38,230 bases of DNA. It comes from Clostridia bacterium. GTDB lineage: Bacteria > Bacillota > Clostridia > UBA1212. The DNA is taken from NCBI GenBank assembly GCA_017625675.1, contig JAGAKK010000074.1, positions 1 to 38,230 of the forward strand, in the 5' to 3' direction. The position numbers and the translations under genes are program-made. Shown here piece by piece: positions 23,506 through 31,385 of the stretch. Every line of letters begins with the position of its first letter. Positions within the stretch are counted from its first letter, which is position 1. Below the pieces are notes generated by a model. That model was not told the DNA's origin, did not search any database, and saw only the letters and a program-made list of their open reading frames with translations.

Positions 23506-25401
23506 CTATATTGCCTCTCCCGAGAACTGTGTCATGTACAGATCGTAATAGCGGCCCTTTTGTTTCAAAAGTTCCTCATGACTGCCCATTTCAACAGCCC
23601 TGCCGCGGTCCATCACCACGATAACGTCCGCGTCCTGAATCGTTGACAGCCTGTGGGCGATAATAAGGCTGGTCCTGTTCTTCATAAGCCTTACCATTGC
23701 GTCCTGAATATTCTTTTCCGTCCTTGTGTCAACAGATGATGTTGCCTCGTCAAGGATCAATATTTTCGGGTCTGCCAGAATTGCCCTTGCGATGGTGAGA
23801 AGCTGGCGTTGTCCCTGAGAAAGATTTGCGCCTGCGTGGGTAAGAACCGTCTGATAGCCCTGAGGAAGCTTGCTTATGAAGTAGGCGGAGTTGCTCATCC
23901 TTGCCGCCTCTATCATTGCATTATCGTCAGCCTCCTGATTTGCGTACTTGATGTTGTTGGCAATCGTGTCAGAGAAAAGCACCGTGTCCTGAAGAACGAT
24001 TGCCGTGTTGCGGCGAAGCTCATCTCTGTCGATATCCATAATGTTTACGCCGTCAATAGTTATCTCACCAGAGTCGATCCGGTAAAATCTCATGAGAAGA
24101 TTTACAACCGTTGTCTTGCCGCTTCCCGTTGCCCCTACAAGAGCGATTTTCTGCCCCGGCTTTACCGTCAGGTTAAAATCAAAAAGCACCTGTTTTTCCG
24201 GTGTGTAGGAGAAATTGACATTTTTAAAGCATATCTCACCTTTTATGTCGCCCATGGTCTTGTCGCCCTCGTCGTTTTCGTCAGGCTGGTCCATAAGCTC
24301 GAAGACACGCTCCGCGCCTGCAATTGCGGTCTGCAATGCGCCGTAGAGCTGAGCAATCTCGTTAATTGGCCTTGAAAATTGCTTGGCGTAAATGATAAAG
24401 GCAGAAATAACACCGATGGTAATAAGTCCCGTGTAGGCAAAATAACCGCCGAATGCCGCCACGATAACGAAGCTTATATTTGAGATGCAGTTCATTATCG
24501 GCCCCATTGAACCGCCCAATATTTCAGCCCGGATACCCACCTTGGCAAGCTCGTCGCTGGTGCGGTCAAACTCTTCAATAACGTCCTCCTGCTTGTTGTA
24601 CGCCACAATGGACTTGTACCCCGTTATCATCTCCTCGGAGTGTCCGTTAAGGCGACCAAGCACCTTTGAGCGCTTTCTGTACACCTTACGCATTATCTTT
24701 GACATCTGATTTGTAACAATTACCGTCAGAATCACGGACAGCAAGGTCACAAGGGTGAGCTGCCAGCAGTACCAGAACATTATGGAAACCGTGCCGATAA
24801 TGGTGAGAACACCCGACACAAGAGAGCCGAGGCTCTGGGAAATAGTCATTGAAATGTTTTCCACGTCGTTGGTCATACGGCTCATTATGTCGCCCCCTGA
24901 ATGGGTGTCAAGGTAGCCGATGGAGAGGTTGTCAATCTTCCTGAAAAGGTCGTGGCGCATGTGTTGCACTATTTTCTGGCTGAGCTTTGCAGAGATAAGT
25001 GTCTGGGCAAGGTTGCAGCCTGCGTGCACAACGTAAACGATAAGAAGCCCCACCAGAAGCCTGTAAAGGTCCTCCCAGCCTCTCTCTTTAATAAGGTCAA
25101 TGCCCTTTCCCTGCATTGCCGGCGCAAAAAGTGACGTAAGGGTCACAACGCATACCACGCAAAGAAGCAACGTCAAAAGCCCTTTTGTCTTGCTGAAATA
25201 AGAGAGCAATCTTCTGACAGTTCCCTTGGCATCCTTCGCCTTTTCAACAGCCTGCCCCATATTTCTTCCCGCACCGCCGCCACGGGGGTGAAAATTCACC
25301 TGCTGAGGCCTGTTGTCAGGTGTTGCCGCCTTGAATTTTATCTTCTCCGATGAGTGATGCTCAAAGCCTTTCGGAAGCTTTTCATTGTCAATATTATTCA
25401 A
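23506..25401 (-). CDS. ABC exporter half-transporter B (ATP-binding/permease)
   Basis: About 631 residues from TTG 25401, chosen because AAGGAGG lies 8 nt before it; it overlaps the stop of the upstream ABC gene by 8 nt (translational coupling). An N-terminal hydrophilic extension of about 75 residues with a GGGAG patch precedes six membrane helices and a nucleotide-binding domain: Walker A GATGSGKTT, signature LSQGQ, Walker B ILILDEATSSVD with the catalytic Glu, and H-loop IIAHRL. With the upstream half-transporter, which lacks the catalytic Glu, it forms a heterodimeric exporter of the BmrCD/LmrCD type. Substrate unknown; drugs or peptides by family. Confidence 0.92.
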   Translation of the reverse strand: MNNIDNEKLPKGFEHHSSEKIKFKAATPDNRPQQVNFHPRGGGAGRNMGQAVEKAKDAKGTVRRLLSYFSKTKGLLTLLLCVVCVVTLTSLFAPAMQGKGIDLIKERGWEDLYRLLVGLLIVYVVHAGCNLAQTLISAKLSQKIVQHMRHDLFRKIDNLSIGYLDTHSGGDIMSRMTNDVENISMTISQSLGSLVSGVLTIIGTVSIMFWYCWQLTLVTLLSVILTVIVTNQMSKIMRKVYRKRSKVLGRLNGHSEEMITGYKSIVAYNKQEDVIEEFDRTSDELAKVGIRAEILGGSMGPIMNCISNISFVIVAAFGGYFAYTGLITIGVISAFIIYAKQFSRPINEIAQLYGALQTAIAGAERVFELMDQPDENDEGDKTMGDIKGEICFKNVNFSYTPEKQVLFDFNLTVKPGQKIALVGATGSGKTTVVNLLMRFYRIDSGEITIDGVNIMDIDRDELRRNTAIVLQDTVLFSDTIANNIKYANQEADDNAMIEAARMSNSAYFISKLPQGYQTVLTHAGANLSQGQRQLLTIARAILADPKILILDEATSSVDTRTEKNIQDAMVRLMKNRTSLIIAHRLSTIQDADVIVVMDRGRAVEMGSHEELLKQKGRYYDLYMTQFSGEAI

Positions 25402-27124
25402 CGTCAACACCTCCTTTAAGCTGGGAATTGTATATCTCACGGTAATACTCTGAGTTTTCCATAAGCTCCTCATGGGTTCCTATGTCTGCAATGGTGCCGT
25501 TTTCAATTACCGCAATCCTGTCAGCATCCTTTACCGACGCAATTCTCTGGGCAATAATAATTTTTGTAGCATCAGGACTGGCCTTTTTCAGTGCCTCGTA
25601 AAGATTTGCCTCCGTGCGAAGGTCAAGAGCGCTGGTGGAATCGTCGAAAATGAGTATCTCCGGATCTTTCAGCACTGCCCTTGCAATAGAAATTCTCTGC
25701 TTCTGACCGCCGGAAAGGGAGTGGCCGCCCTCGGTAACGTTAGTGTAGTAGCCGTACTCCGTGTCGCAGATAAAGTCGTCTGCCTGGGCAATCTCCGCCG
25801 CATTCTTTATCTCCCAAGGGGTTGCGGTCTCCTTTCCCCAACGGATATTGGCCTCAATAGACCTTGAATAAAGCTCCGCCTTCTGAAGCACGATACCGAT
25901 TTTTTCACGAAGGTCCTGAAGCTTGTGGTCCTTTACGTTAACGCCGTTTACAAGCACTTCACCCTCCGTGCAATCGTAAAATCTGGGGATAAGGTTTACA
26001 AGGGACGATTTACCCGAGCCTGTTGAACCGATTATGGCCAAGGTCTCCCCTCTGCTCACCTTGAAAGAAATATGGTGGAGCACCGGTTGGCCGCCGGAAT
26101 TAGGGTACGTAAAACTCACGTCCTTAAATTCCACCTGACCCTTCGCCATAGCCTCGTTATCCAGGGTCATTTCTCCGTCTTTTATGATTTCCTGCTCTTT
26201 AAGCACCTCGCTGATTCGGTCTGCAGACGCCTTTGCCCTTGTGAAGGTCTGGAAAATATTTGCCATAAACATTACGCCGTTTAAAATCATTGCCATGTAC
26301 GTAATAGATGCCATGATTTCGCCGGGCGTAAGACCGCCGCCGCTTTTCACGGTAATGCCGCCAACGTACAGAATTCCCACTACACAGACGTTAAGAACAA
26401 TGTTCATGCAAGGGCCCATAAACGCAAGGATTGACTGCACTTTAAGGTTAATCTCGCACAGCGCATCATTGGCATCATCAAAGCGCTCCATTTCGTAATC
26501 CTCTTTTACGTAGGCTTTTACAACTCTTGCCCCTGCAACGTTTTCCTGCATAACGTTATTTACGCCGTCAAGCTTCTGCTGCACCACCTTGAACAGCGGC
26601 GATGCCTTCTTCATAAAGAAAAACACAAGAAACACAACGATAGGCAAAGCGCATACGGCAATAAGCGCGAACCGAAGTGATTGACGGGAAAGCATAAAAA
26701 TTCCGCCCACAAACATTACCGAGCAACGAACCACAGAGCGAATCGCCATCATTACCATACGCTCCACCTGGGTCACGTCGTTTGAAAGTCTTGTTATCAG
26801 GGAGCCCGTTGAGATTTTGTCAGTCTGCTGAAAGGACAGATTCATTATTTTTCTGAAAAGGTCCTTTCTGAGGTCGTTGGCAAACTGCTGCGATGCAAGA
26901 TTTGCAAACACACCGCTCATAATGCCGCAAAAACCGCCGAAAAGCACCAATAAAATCATTATTACGCCAATACTGATGATAACATCCATGTCAGCCGCCA
27001 AAACGCCTTTATCAACGATTTCAGACATCATATCCGGCTGCCACAGGTCCATGGCAATCTCACCGAACATAAACAGCGGCGCCAGCAAACAAAAATACCA
27101 ATATTTTTTCAAATACTTCAACAT
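25394..27124 (-). CDS. ABC exporter half-transporter A (degenerate ATP site)
   Basis: 576 residues: six membrane helices (about 1-320), then the nucleotide-binding domain with Walker A GSTGSGKSS, signature HSLSGGQKQR and Walker B ILIFDDSTSALD. The residue after the Walker B Asp is Asp instead of the catalytic Glu, and the H-loop reads IIAQRI with Gln in place of His. Both changes are typical of the non-catalytic half in heterodimeric exporters. It starts 1 nt after the marR stop codon, so the three genes form one operon under MarR control. Confidence 0.93.
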   Translation of the reverse strand: MLKYLKKYWYFCLLAPLFMFGEIAMDLWQPDMMSEIVDKGVLAADMDVIISIGVIMILLVLFGGFCGIMSGVFANLASQQFANDLRKDLFRKIMNLSFQQTDKISTGSLITRLSNDVTQVERMVMMAIRSVVRCSVMFVGGIFMLSRQSLRFALIAVCALPIVVFLVFFFMKKASPLFKVVQQKLDGVNNVMQENVAGARVVKAYVKEDYEMERFDDANDALCEINLKVQSILAFMGPCMNIVLNVCVVGILYVGGITVKSGGGLTPGEIMASITYMAMILNGVMFMANIFQTFTRAKASADRISEVLKEQEIIKDGEMTLDNEAMAKGQVEFKDVSFTYPNSGGQPVLHHISFKVSRGETLAIIGSTGSGKSSLVNLIPRFYDCTEGEVLVNGVNVKDHKLQDLREKIGIVLQKAELYSRSIEANIRWGKETATPWEIKNAAEIAQADDFICDTEYGYYTNVTEGGHSLSGGQKQRISIARAVLKDPEILIFDDSTSALDLRTEANLYEALKKASPDATKIIIAQRIASVKDADRIAVIENGTIADIGTHEELMENSEYYREIYNSQLKGGVDVE

Positions 27125-27125
27125 A

Positions 27126-27566
27126 TTACATTAATTCCTTTCGGATGATCTCAATAATTTTCTCGATGGTTTCGTAGAACTCAGCCTCTTTTTCCGGTGT
27201 CAACGTCTCGGTAATCTTTCTGTCCGCCCCGTGTATCCGCTCCTTCATCATATCGTCCTGCTTTTTCCCCTTCTCCGTAAGGTAAAGCCTTGTGACTCTG
27301 CGGTCCTTCTCGTCAATTTCCTTCCTTATGTACCCGTCATTTTCCATATCCTTTATCGTATTGCTGACGGCAACGTGGGTCACCTTGCTATGTTCTGCAA
27401 TCTCCTTCTGGGTCGCTCCGGGATTTCGCGAAAGATACATCACAATAAGCCTGTAGGAATCAGGCACCCCCGCCTCCGCAGACACTTTCTTCATATATGC
27501 GCCCCACTCTTTATGCAAATGCTTAACCATAAGCATCAAAGGGATTTTTTTCTCATCGTTTGCCAT
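27126..27566 (-). CDS. MarR family transcriptional regulator
   Basis: 146 residues, winged helix: GATQKEIAEHSKVTHVAVSNTIKDME is the HTH, and DEKDRRVTRLYLTEKG the wing, both typical of MarR. First gene of an operon with a heterodimeric ABC exporter, so it most likely represses that operon and its own synthesis until a ligand binds. A palindromic operator overlaps the start of transcription. The ribosome site GGAGG is about 15 nt before the ATG, longer than usual. Confidence 0.93.
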   Translation of the reverse strand: MANDEKKIPLMLMVKHLHKEWGAYMKKVSAEAGVPDSYRLIVMYLSRNPGATQKEIAEHSKVTHVAVSNTIKDMENDGYIRKEIDEKDRRVTRLYLTEKGKKQDDMMKERIHGADRKITETLTPEKEAEFYETIEKIIEIIRKELM

Positions 27567-27610
27567 AACTAATTCTCACAACCTCCTCAGCCGACAATAT
27601 GTAACAACTT

Positions 27611-27655
27611 ATGTAATCAATTACATATTTTACAATGGTTTTATTTTTTTGTCAA
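27611..27655 (-). promoter_or_regulatory. Promoter and palindromic operator of the marR operon
   Basis: On the - strand: TTGACA (27655-27650), 17 nt, TAAAAT (27632-27627). Directly after the -10 lies ATGTAAT-TG-ATTACAT (27626-27611), a perfect 16-bp palindrome across the expected start point, with one more half-site (TATGTAAC, + strand 27598-27605). Position and symmetry fit autorepression by MarR. Confidence 0.8.
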
Positions 27656-27657
27656 GA

Positions 27658-27685
27658 TGAGACAGTGACCTGCCCCCTGACTCAG
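27658..27685. repeat. REP-like palindrome, first of an inverted pair
   Basis: TGAGACAGTGACCTGCCCCC then TGACTCAG. It faces the copy at 27757 in opposite orientation, so the two form a BIME-like pair about 100 bp apart. Confidence 0.75.
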
Positions 27686-27756
27686 TCTAAAAAACGCTTT
27701 ATTTGTGGGCTTTTTGCATTTTGGGGTGGCACTTTGGTTCCGCAGATGAGTCACGG

Positions 27757-27783
27757 TGAGTCAGGGGGCAGGTCACTGACTCA
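27757..27783. repeat. REP-like palindrome, second of an inverted pair
   Basis: TGAGTCAGGGGGCAGGTCAC then TGACTCA, the reverse complement arrangement of the 27658 copy. It ends 5 bp before the ASRT promoter. Confidence 0.8.
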
Positions 27784-27788
27784 TTTGC

Positions 27789-27817
27789 TTGCACAAAATA
27801 ATCATCTGTGGTAAAAT
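27789..27817 (+). promoter_or_regulatory. Sigma-A promoter of the ASRT-DUF4364 operon
   Basis: TTGCAC (27789-27794), 17 nt, TAAAAT (27812-27817), 33 bp before the ATG. Confidence 0.75.
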
Positions 27818-27850
27818 ACCTTTATCATTATTATTGAAGGAGAGAATTTT

Positions 27851-28225
27851 ATGCTTAATGAAAATACAACTTTAGGGAAATGCCAATGGCTCATCCCCGA
27901 TGCGTTTTACCCTGTTAAGGACACTGGTGAGTACGTGAGCCACGAGGCGGTTTGCGTTCTCAACGCAGGCGAGATTGACGCCGAGATCAATATTACCCTT
28001 TACTTTGAAAATGCAGAGCCTATGGAGGGCTTTAAGGCGTTTTGCAAGGCAAAAAGGACAAATCATATCCGCATGGATAAAATCGTGTCAGAAAAGGGCG
28101 AGAAGGTGCCCCGCGGCGTTCCCTACGCAATGCTCGTTACCAGCAACGTTCCCGTTGTCTGCCAATACAGCAGACTTGACACCACGCAGGCTGAAATGAG
28201 CTTTATGGGCCTTATTGCTTATTGA
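27851..28225 (+). CDS. Sensory rhodopsin transducer (ASRT) family protein
   Basis: 124 residues. The order W-IPDAF, SHEAVCVLNAG, AEINITLYFENAEP, AKRTNHIRMD, VPRGVPYA, SNVPVVCQYSRLDTTQAEMS matches the Anabaena sensory rhodopsin transducer family, a small beta-sandwich protein that forms tetramers. No rhodopsin gene is visible, and an anaerobic Clostridium is not expected to have one, so here the fold probably has another role such as ligand or nucleic-acid binding (inference). RBS AAGGAGA at 8 nt. Operon with the downstream DUF4364 gene (16 bp gap). Confidence 0.85.
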   Translation: MLNENTTLGKCQWLIPDAFYPVKDTGEYVSHEAVCVLNAGEIDAEINITLYFENAEPMEGFKAFCKAKRTNHIRMDKIVSEKGEKVPRGVPYAMLVTSNVPVVCQYSRLDTTQAEMSFMGLIAY

Positions 28226-28241
28226 AAGGACGGCCTTTGAT

Positions 28242-28769
28242 ATGTACGAAGATAACAGCCAACAAATTGAGAACGAGGTACTGATTCTTTACGTTCTCAG
28301 CAACTTTGACATAAGTATTACCGAAAAGTCCCTGACCGAGATACTGCTCTCCCCCGGCCTTATCAATTATTTCGGCTTTCAGACAGGTCTCAGAAAACTT
28401 GTGGACGAAAAGCTTGTCAACACTTATACCGACACAGACGGCGTCAATATGTACTCCTTGACAGAGGACGGAACAAGGCTTCTGGAAACGCTGCTTCCTG
28501 CCATCACGCCGGCAGTCAAGAACACTTACGACGCTTTCCTTGCAAAAGAGAAAAACAAGATTGCAATGGAGACCAATATCAATGCCTTCCCTTTTATTGA
28601 CGGCAATAAAAATCAATGCATAAGGTGCTACATAAGAGAAAACGGCAACAAGGTGGTTGACATAAGAATTCCCGTACCGGACAAGGAAACGGCGCTCCAG
28701 ATGTGCGCCAATTGGAAGACCAATGCGTACGGGATACTGATGCAAATTATGACGGACCTCAACGGCTGA
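28242..28769 (+). CDS. DUF4364 family protein (winged-helix-like)
   Basis: 175 residues from ATG 28242 (GAAAGGA 11 nt upstream). The N-terminal half looks like a winged helix (ILYVLSNFDISITEKSLTEI, LRKLVDEKLVNTY, YSLTEDGTRLLE). The C-terminal half is an alpha/beta domain. The pattern fits DUF4364, found mostly in Clostridia, of unestablished function; a regulator is likely. Co-transcribed with the ASRT-family gene. Confidence 0.78.
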   Translation: MYEDNSQQIENEVLILYVLSNFDISITEKSLTEILLSPGLINYFGFQTGLRKLVDEKLVNTYTDTDGVNMYSLTEDGTRLLETLLPAITPAVKNTYDAFLAKEKNKIAMETNINAFPFIDGNKNQCIRCYIRENGNKVVDIRIPVPDKETALQMCANWKTNAYGILMQIMTDLNG

Positions 28770-28770
28770 G

Positions 28771-28946
28771 GGAGTGTAAGGCGCTATTTACGCGGCTTGG
28801 TTATTGATATATGTTGATTGAGATTGTAGAAATCATATAGTTTGTGCTTCTATGAAAAATCTCGTTGACGTATGTTGCTAGCTTGGCCGCTTCTTTTAAA
28901 GGGACGAACTGCAGTACCTCGTACAGCAACGTCATCCCTTTAAAAG
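28771..28946. repeat. 176-bp direct repeat, copy 1
   Basis: Starts GGAGTGTAAGGCGC and ends CCCTTTAAAAG; about 96 percent identical to 28983-29158 (7 differences by my alignment). It lies directly behind the DUF4364 stop codon. A 12-bp inverted repeat, CTTTTAAAGGGA and TCCCTTTAAAAG, closes its right end. Confidence 0.92.
28801..28935 (-). CDS. Possible 44-aa protein in repeat copy 1
   Basis: Reads MTLLYEVLQFVPLKEAAKLA then TYVNEIF and ends NIYQ. AAAGGG lies directly against the ATG, too close for a normal start; TTG at codon 3 would have a good distance but is absent in copy 2. The ribosome site and start can pair with codons 11-14 in a 12-bp stem. All differences between the copies change the protein, so coding status is doubtful. 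Confidence 0.35.
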   Translation of the reverse strand: MTLLYEVLQFVPLKEAAKLATYVNEIFHRSTNYMISTISINIYQ

Positions 28947-28982
28947 AAAATATCTGCCTTCTCTCCCTCAGCCCTTATCCAA

Positions 28983-29158
28983 GGAGTGTAAGGCGCTATT
29001 TACGCGGCTTGGTTATTGATATATGTTGAATGAGATTGTACGAATCATATAGTTTGTGCTTCTACGAATAATCTCGTTGACGTATGTTGATAGCTTGGCC
29101 GCTTCTTTTAAAGGGACGAACTGCAGTACCTCGTACAGCGACGTCATCCCTTTAAAAG
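28983..29158. repeat. 176-bp direct repeat, copy 2
   Basis: Second copy, 36 bp after the first. It ends 1 bp before the terminator of the 6S RNA gene, so read-through from that gene would enter both repeats. Confidence 0.92.
29013..29147 (-). CDS. Possible 44-aa protein in repeat copy 2
   Basis: Reads MTSLYEVLQFVPLKEAAKLS, then TYVNEII, and ends NIYQ. Six of 44 residues differ from copy 1. Same hairpin over the start. A longer in-frame start at 29276 is rejected because it would read through the 6S RNA and its terminator. Confidence 0.35.
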   Translation of the reverse strand: MTSLYEVLQFVPLKEAAKLSTYVNEIIRRSTNYMIRTISFNIYQ

Positions 29159-29159
29159 C

Positions 29160-29190
29160 AAAAAATCCGGCAGGAAAAGTCCTGTCGGAT
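29160..29190 (-). terminator. Terminator of the 6S RNA gene
   Basis: On the - strand ATCCGACAGG and CCTGCCGGAT pair (one G-U) around a 6-nt loop, followed by six T (29165-29160). A T-run on the other strand also makes it usable for + transcripts. Confidence 0.85.
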
Positions 29191-29424
29191 CGTTTTTTAA
29201 CAAAACCCCGAGATGCCGATGCCCGAATTTTGACACCCGGAAAAGACCAGGTGGGTCTCCTATGCCGACTTCTCAATCTTCCACTGTCGCTGAAAAGCGA
29301 ACCGTTAACGGTCGAGGCCTGATTTCAAGCCGGTGCAAATGTTCGGATCCCTGAAAATGTTGTAGGTTCAAAATATCAGGCAGTTCCCGCACACCCCAGG
29401 AATTTTGCCGTTATTATGTTTTCT
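29191..29424 (-). ncRNA. ssrS: 6S RNA
   Basis: The 5' arm AATTCCTGGGGTG (near 29405-29391) pairs with the 3' arm GGCATCTCGGGGTTTT (near 29215-29200), which is close to the well-known 3' end of 6S RNAs (GGCATCTCGG). Between them lie a GGGAACTGCC segment, a long largely double-stranded rod with a central bubble, and a GC-rich apical hairpin, the expected shape for an RNA that mimics an open promoter and binds RNA polymerase-sigma A. A matching promoter and terminator flank it. Exact ends are estimates. Identified by memory of the family, not by a covariance search. Confidence 0.82.
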
Positions 29425-29430
29425 GTATTT

Positions 29431-29459
29431 ATTATATATTATACATCAATCCTACGCAA
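29431..29459 (-). promoter_or_regulatory. Promoter of 6S RNA
   Basis: On the - strand: TTGCGT (29459-29454), 17 nt, TATAAT (29436-29431), placing the start near 29424. Confidence 0.75.
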
Positions 29460-29508
29460 GAAAAATTTTTAATATGTAAAAGATTTCCTGATTAGTGAAT
29501 AAATGCCT

Positions 29509-30204
29509 TTAACGGCTTGCGTTGGCGGTGAGTATCTTGCTTCTGATGAAAGGAACAGAGAGCAAAATTGCGGTGCCTGCAGTCGTAATGATTATCTCAG
29601 GAAGCATATAAAGGCCGTTGTAAATGATTGAGTATACAGTTGCAAGAGTTGCCCCTGTGGTGTTAGCCATAATCCATTCACCCATGCTGTTTACAAAAAC
29701 ATCGGAGAAAAACCACTCGGCGTATCCACCGAAGAGAATTGCACCGGAAATGATGTGAATAACGTATCTCAGGAAAGAAACGATTAACGCCCCTACACTG
29801 CCCATAATTGCAATTTTTTTCGCATTGTTGCTTTTGATAGCTTTTGAAACAAGCATTCCTGCAAGACCTATTACCGCAAATGCCGCAATATAGTCAAGGA
29901 AACACATCAATATCACCTCAAATGTTCCAAGTCCTGCAAATGCCTTTGAAGAACCAAACGCCCCTTGCAAAGCCTGTAAAACGCCGTTAATGGTGCCGCA
30001 GGCAAGGCCCCATCCCTTTCCGTACATTATGCCGAGAAGAACTATAGGCACCATGCTGAAGCAGGTAACTGAACCGCCGTAGGGAAATTCACTGAACTTG
30101 AAAAACGACAACACAAATGCCAGTGCAATCATCACCGCGCTGGTAACAAGTCGCATCAATCTGTCGTGATCACTCATTTTCTTTTTTTCTGTTGAATTAT
30201 TCAT
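29509..30204 (-). CDS. thiT: ECF thiamine transporter S component
   Basis: 231 residues from ATG 30204 (AAAGGAGTG 6 nt upstream); an upstream in-frame Met lies in the leader. Six membrane helices; GGSVTCFSMVPIVLLGIMYG and WGLACGTINGVLQ fit ThiT (YuaJ), the thiamine-binding subunit that works with the shared ECF energy module. The TPP riboswitch and terminator upstream confirm the substrate class. The ATPase and EcfT genes are not in the window. Confidence 0.92.
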   Translation of the reverse strand: MNNSTEKKKMSDHDRLMRLVTSAVMIALAFVLSFFKFSEFPYGGSVTCFSMVPIVLLGIMYGKGWGLACGTINGVLQALQGAFGSSKAFAGLGTFEVILMCFLDYIAAFAVIGLAGMLVSKAIKSNNAKKIAIMGSVGALIVSFLRYVIHIISGAILFGGYAEWFFSDVFVNSMGEWIMANTTGATLATVYSIIYNGLYMLPEIIITTAGTAILLSVPFIRSKILTANASR

Positions 30205-30339
30205 AAAAACACTCCTTTTAATTTTATAATTAAATAAGAGCCGGATACGATAAAAACCTAAAAATAGCACCTCAGACAATGTCACCTACTCCGCCCATGG
30301 GTTACGTTTTTAATGACAATCGTCGCAGTGCCGTCGCAT
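30205..30339 (-). other. Leader between terminator and thiT
   Basis: Together with the preceding elements this makes a 5' leader of about 350 nt. Beyond the ribosome site I see no further signal in this stretch. Confidence 0.5.
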
Positions 30340-30367
30340 AAAAAAACGGTGCCTCCAAAAAGCACCG
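30340..30367 (-). terminator. Riboswitch-controlled terminator before thiT
   Basis: On the - strand CGGTGC and GCACCG pair around a 9-nt loop, followed by seven T. It lies between the riboswitch and thiT, so TPP binding should end transcription here. Confidence 0.85.
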
Positions 30368-30446
30368 CAAGAATTCTTTTTTCACAGTCATCTGATTATG
30401 TATTTCAATAAGCATCTCCGGAAATGTCCTACCAAAACCCATAATA

Positions 30447-30551
30447 ACCGTAAATAATTAAATCTTCCTACGATGGCATTATCCATATCAGGTATTAAGG
30501 GTTGAGAACTCGGATGGTCTCTCTCAGCAAAACTGCACCCCTGACTTATTT
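30447..30551 (-). promoter_or_regulatory. TPP riboswitch (THI element)
   Basis: On the - strand the conserved blocks appear in order: AGGGGTGC, GCTGAGAGAGA, AACCCTTAATACCTGAT, ATGGATAATGCCATCGTAGG. The closing stem AAATAA/TTATTT sets the limits. The element senses thiamine diphosphate and acts on the terminator at 30340. Confidence 0.95.
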
Positions 30552-30560
30552 ACGTGGACT

Positions 30561-30589
30561 ATTATAGCACTATCCTACAGACAATGCAA
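30561..30589 (-). promoter_or_regulatory. Promoter of the TPP riboswitch-thiT transcript
   Basis: On the - strand: TTGCAT (30589-30584), 17 nt, TATAAT (30566-30561) with an extended TGC before the -10. The start lies just before the riboswitch. Confidence 0.75.
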
Positions 30590-30596
30590 CAATTTT

Positions 30597-31364
30597 TTAT
30601 GAAGCAGAAGCAAGACTTCCCGTTATCCCTTGAAGATAATCTTCCGTAAGGGCCGGCACAGTAACTTCTGCAGAATATTCCATTTTTAAATTTCCGGCAG
30701 GAACACCGTCAACACCGTTTAATTTAAAGAAATCCCTGAAGCTTCCCATAATATCTGAAAGGCCGGGTGAGCTCTGCAGATTTCCGCCGTCACCGATTAC
30801 AGAAAAAGTATACGGCGCATAACATATCTGGCCGTTTATCACAAGATAATCGTTAACGGGACGCACCTCGCTCATAGAATGAAGTCTTTGACCGTTAATG
30901 GAGATTGCCTGTGCATCAGAGGCCTTAAGCTCGTTTACAAGATTCATCAGAAGAGTACTGCCTGTAACTCTCGAAAGCAAAGAGGTGTCCTCTAATTCAA
31001 TGGTAATTACAATGCCTTCTGCGGTAACCTCAGTAAGGCAGGCATAGGCTCTGAGCTTTTGATTCTCAGACTCCAGAAGCTCAATACGTTCTTCATTGGT
31101 GCTGTTCTCAAAGGTACGCACCTTGTCCTCCAGATCTGCTTTATCCTTCTCCAATTGCTTTATCGTGTCGTTAAGCTGAATGATCTTTGCCTGATAATCC
31201 TCCAGAGAAAGTTCATTTTTATTGTCTTCCTTCATAGAATCCTTTATCGTTTTGAACTCAAAGGCAATTACCACGCCCAATGCAACACACAGCAAGGTTA
31301 TAGCCATCGTTCTTATAAATTTTGCGGTCTGAAATTTTCTTTTTACTTTTTTCTCTTCAATCAT
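30597..31364 (-). CDS. DUF881 family membrane protein, copy 1
   Basis: 255 residues: short basic tail, one membrane helix (about 18-36), a coiled coil (about 55-105: QLNDTIKQLEKDKADLEDKV), then the DUF881 domain with GIVITIEL, LVNELKASDAQAISINGQRL and the final beta strands. Extracytoplasmic, anchored by its N-terminus. Family members lie near cell-division genes in Firmicutes; the biochemical role is unknown. Last gene of a three-gene operon, 21 bp after the other DUF881 gene. Confidence 0.85.
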   Translation of the reverse strand: MIEEKKVKRKFQTAKFIRTMAITLLCVALGVVIAFEFKTIKDSMKEDNKNELSLEDYQAKIIQLNDTIKQLEKDKADLEDKVRTFENSTNEERIELLESENQKLRAYACLTEVTAEGIVITIELEDTSLLSRVTGSTLLMNLVNELKASDAQAISINGQRLHSMSEVRPVNDYLVINGQICYAPYTFSVIGDGGNLQSSPGLSDIMGSFRDFFKLNGVDGVPAGNLKMEYSAEVTVPALTEDYLQGITGSLASAS

Positions 31365-31385
31365 AAAGAACCTCTCCCACTGATA

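Noticed and set aside
29013..29276. 87-codon open frame extending the 44-aa ORF upstream on the - strand
   Set aside because: Its first half lies within the 6S RNA and its terminator, so it is an accidental extension.
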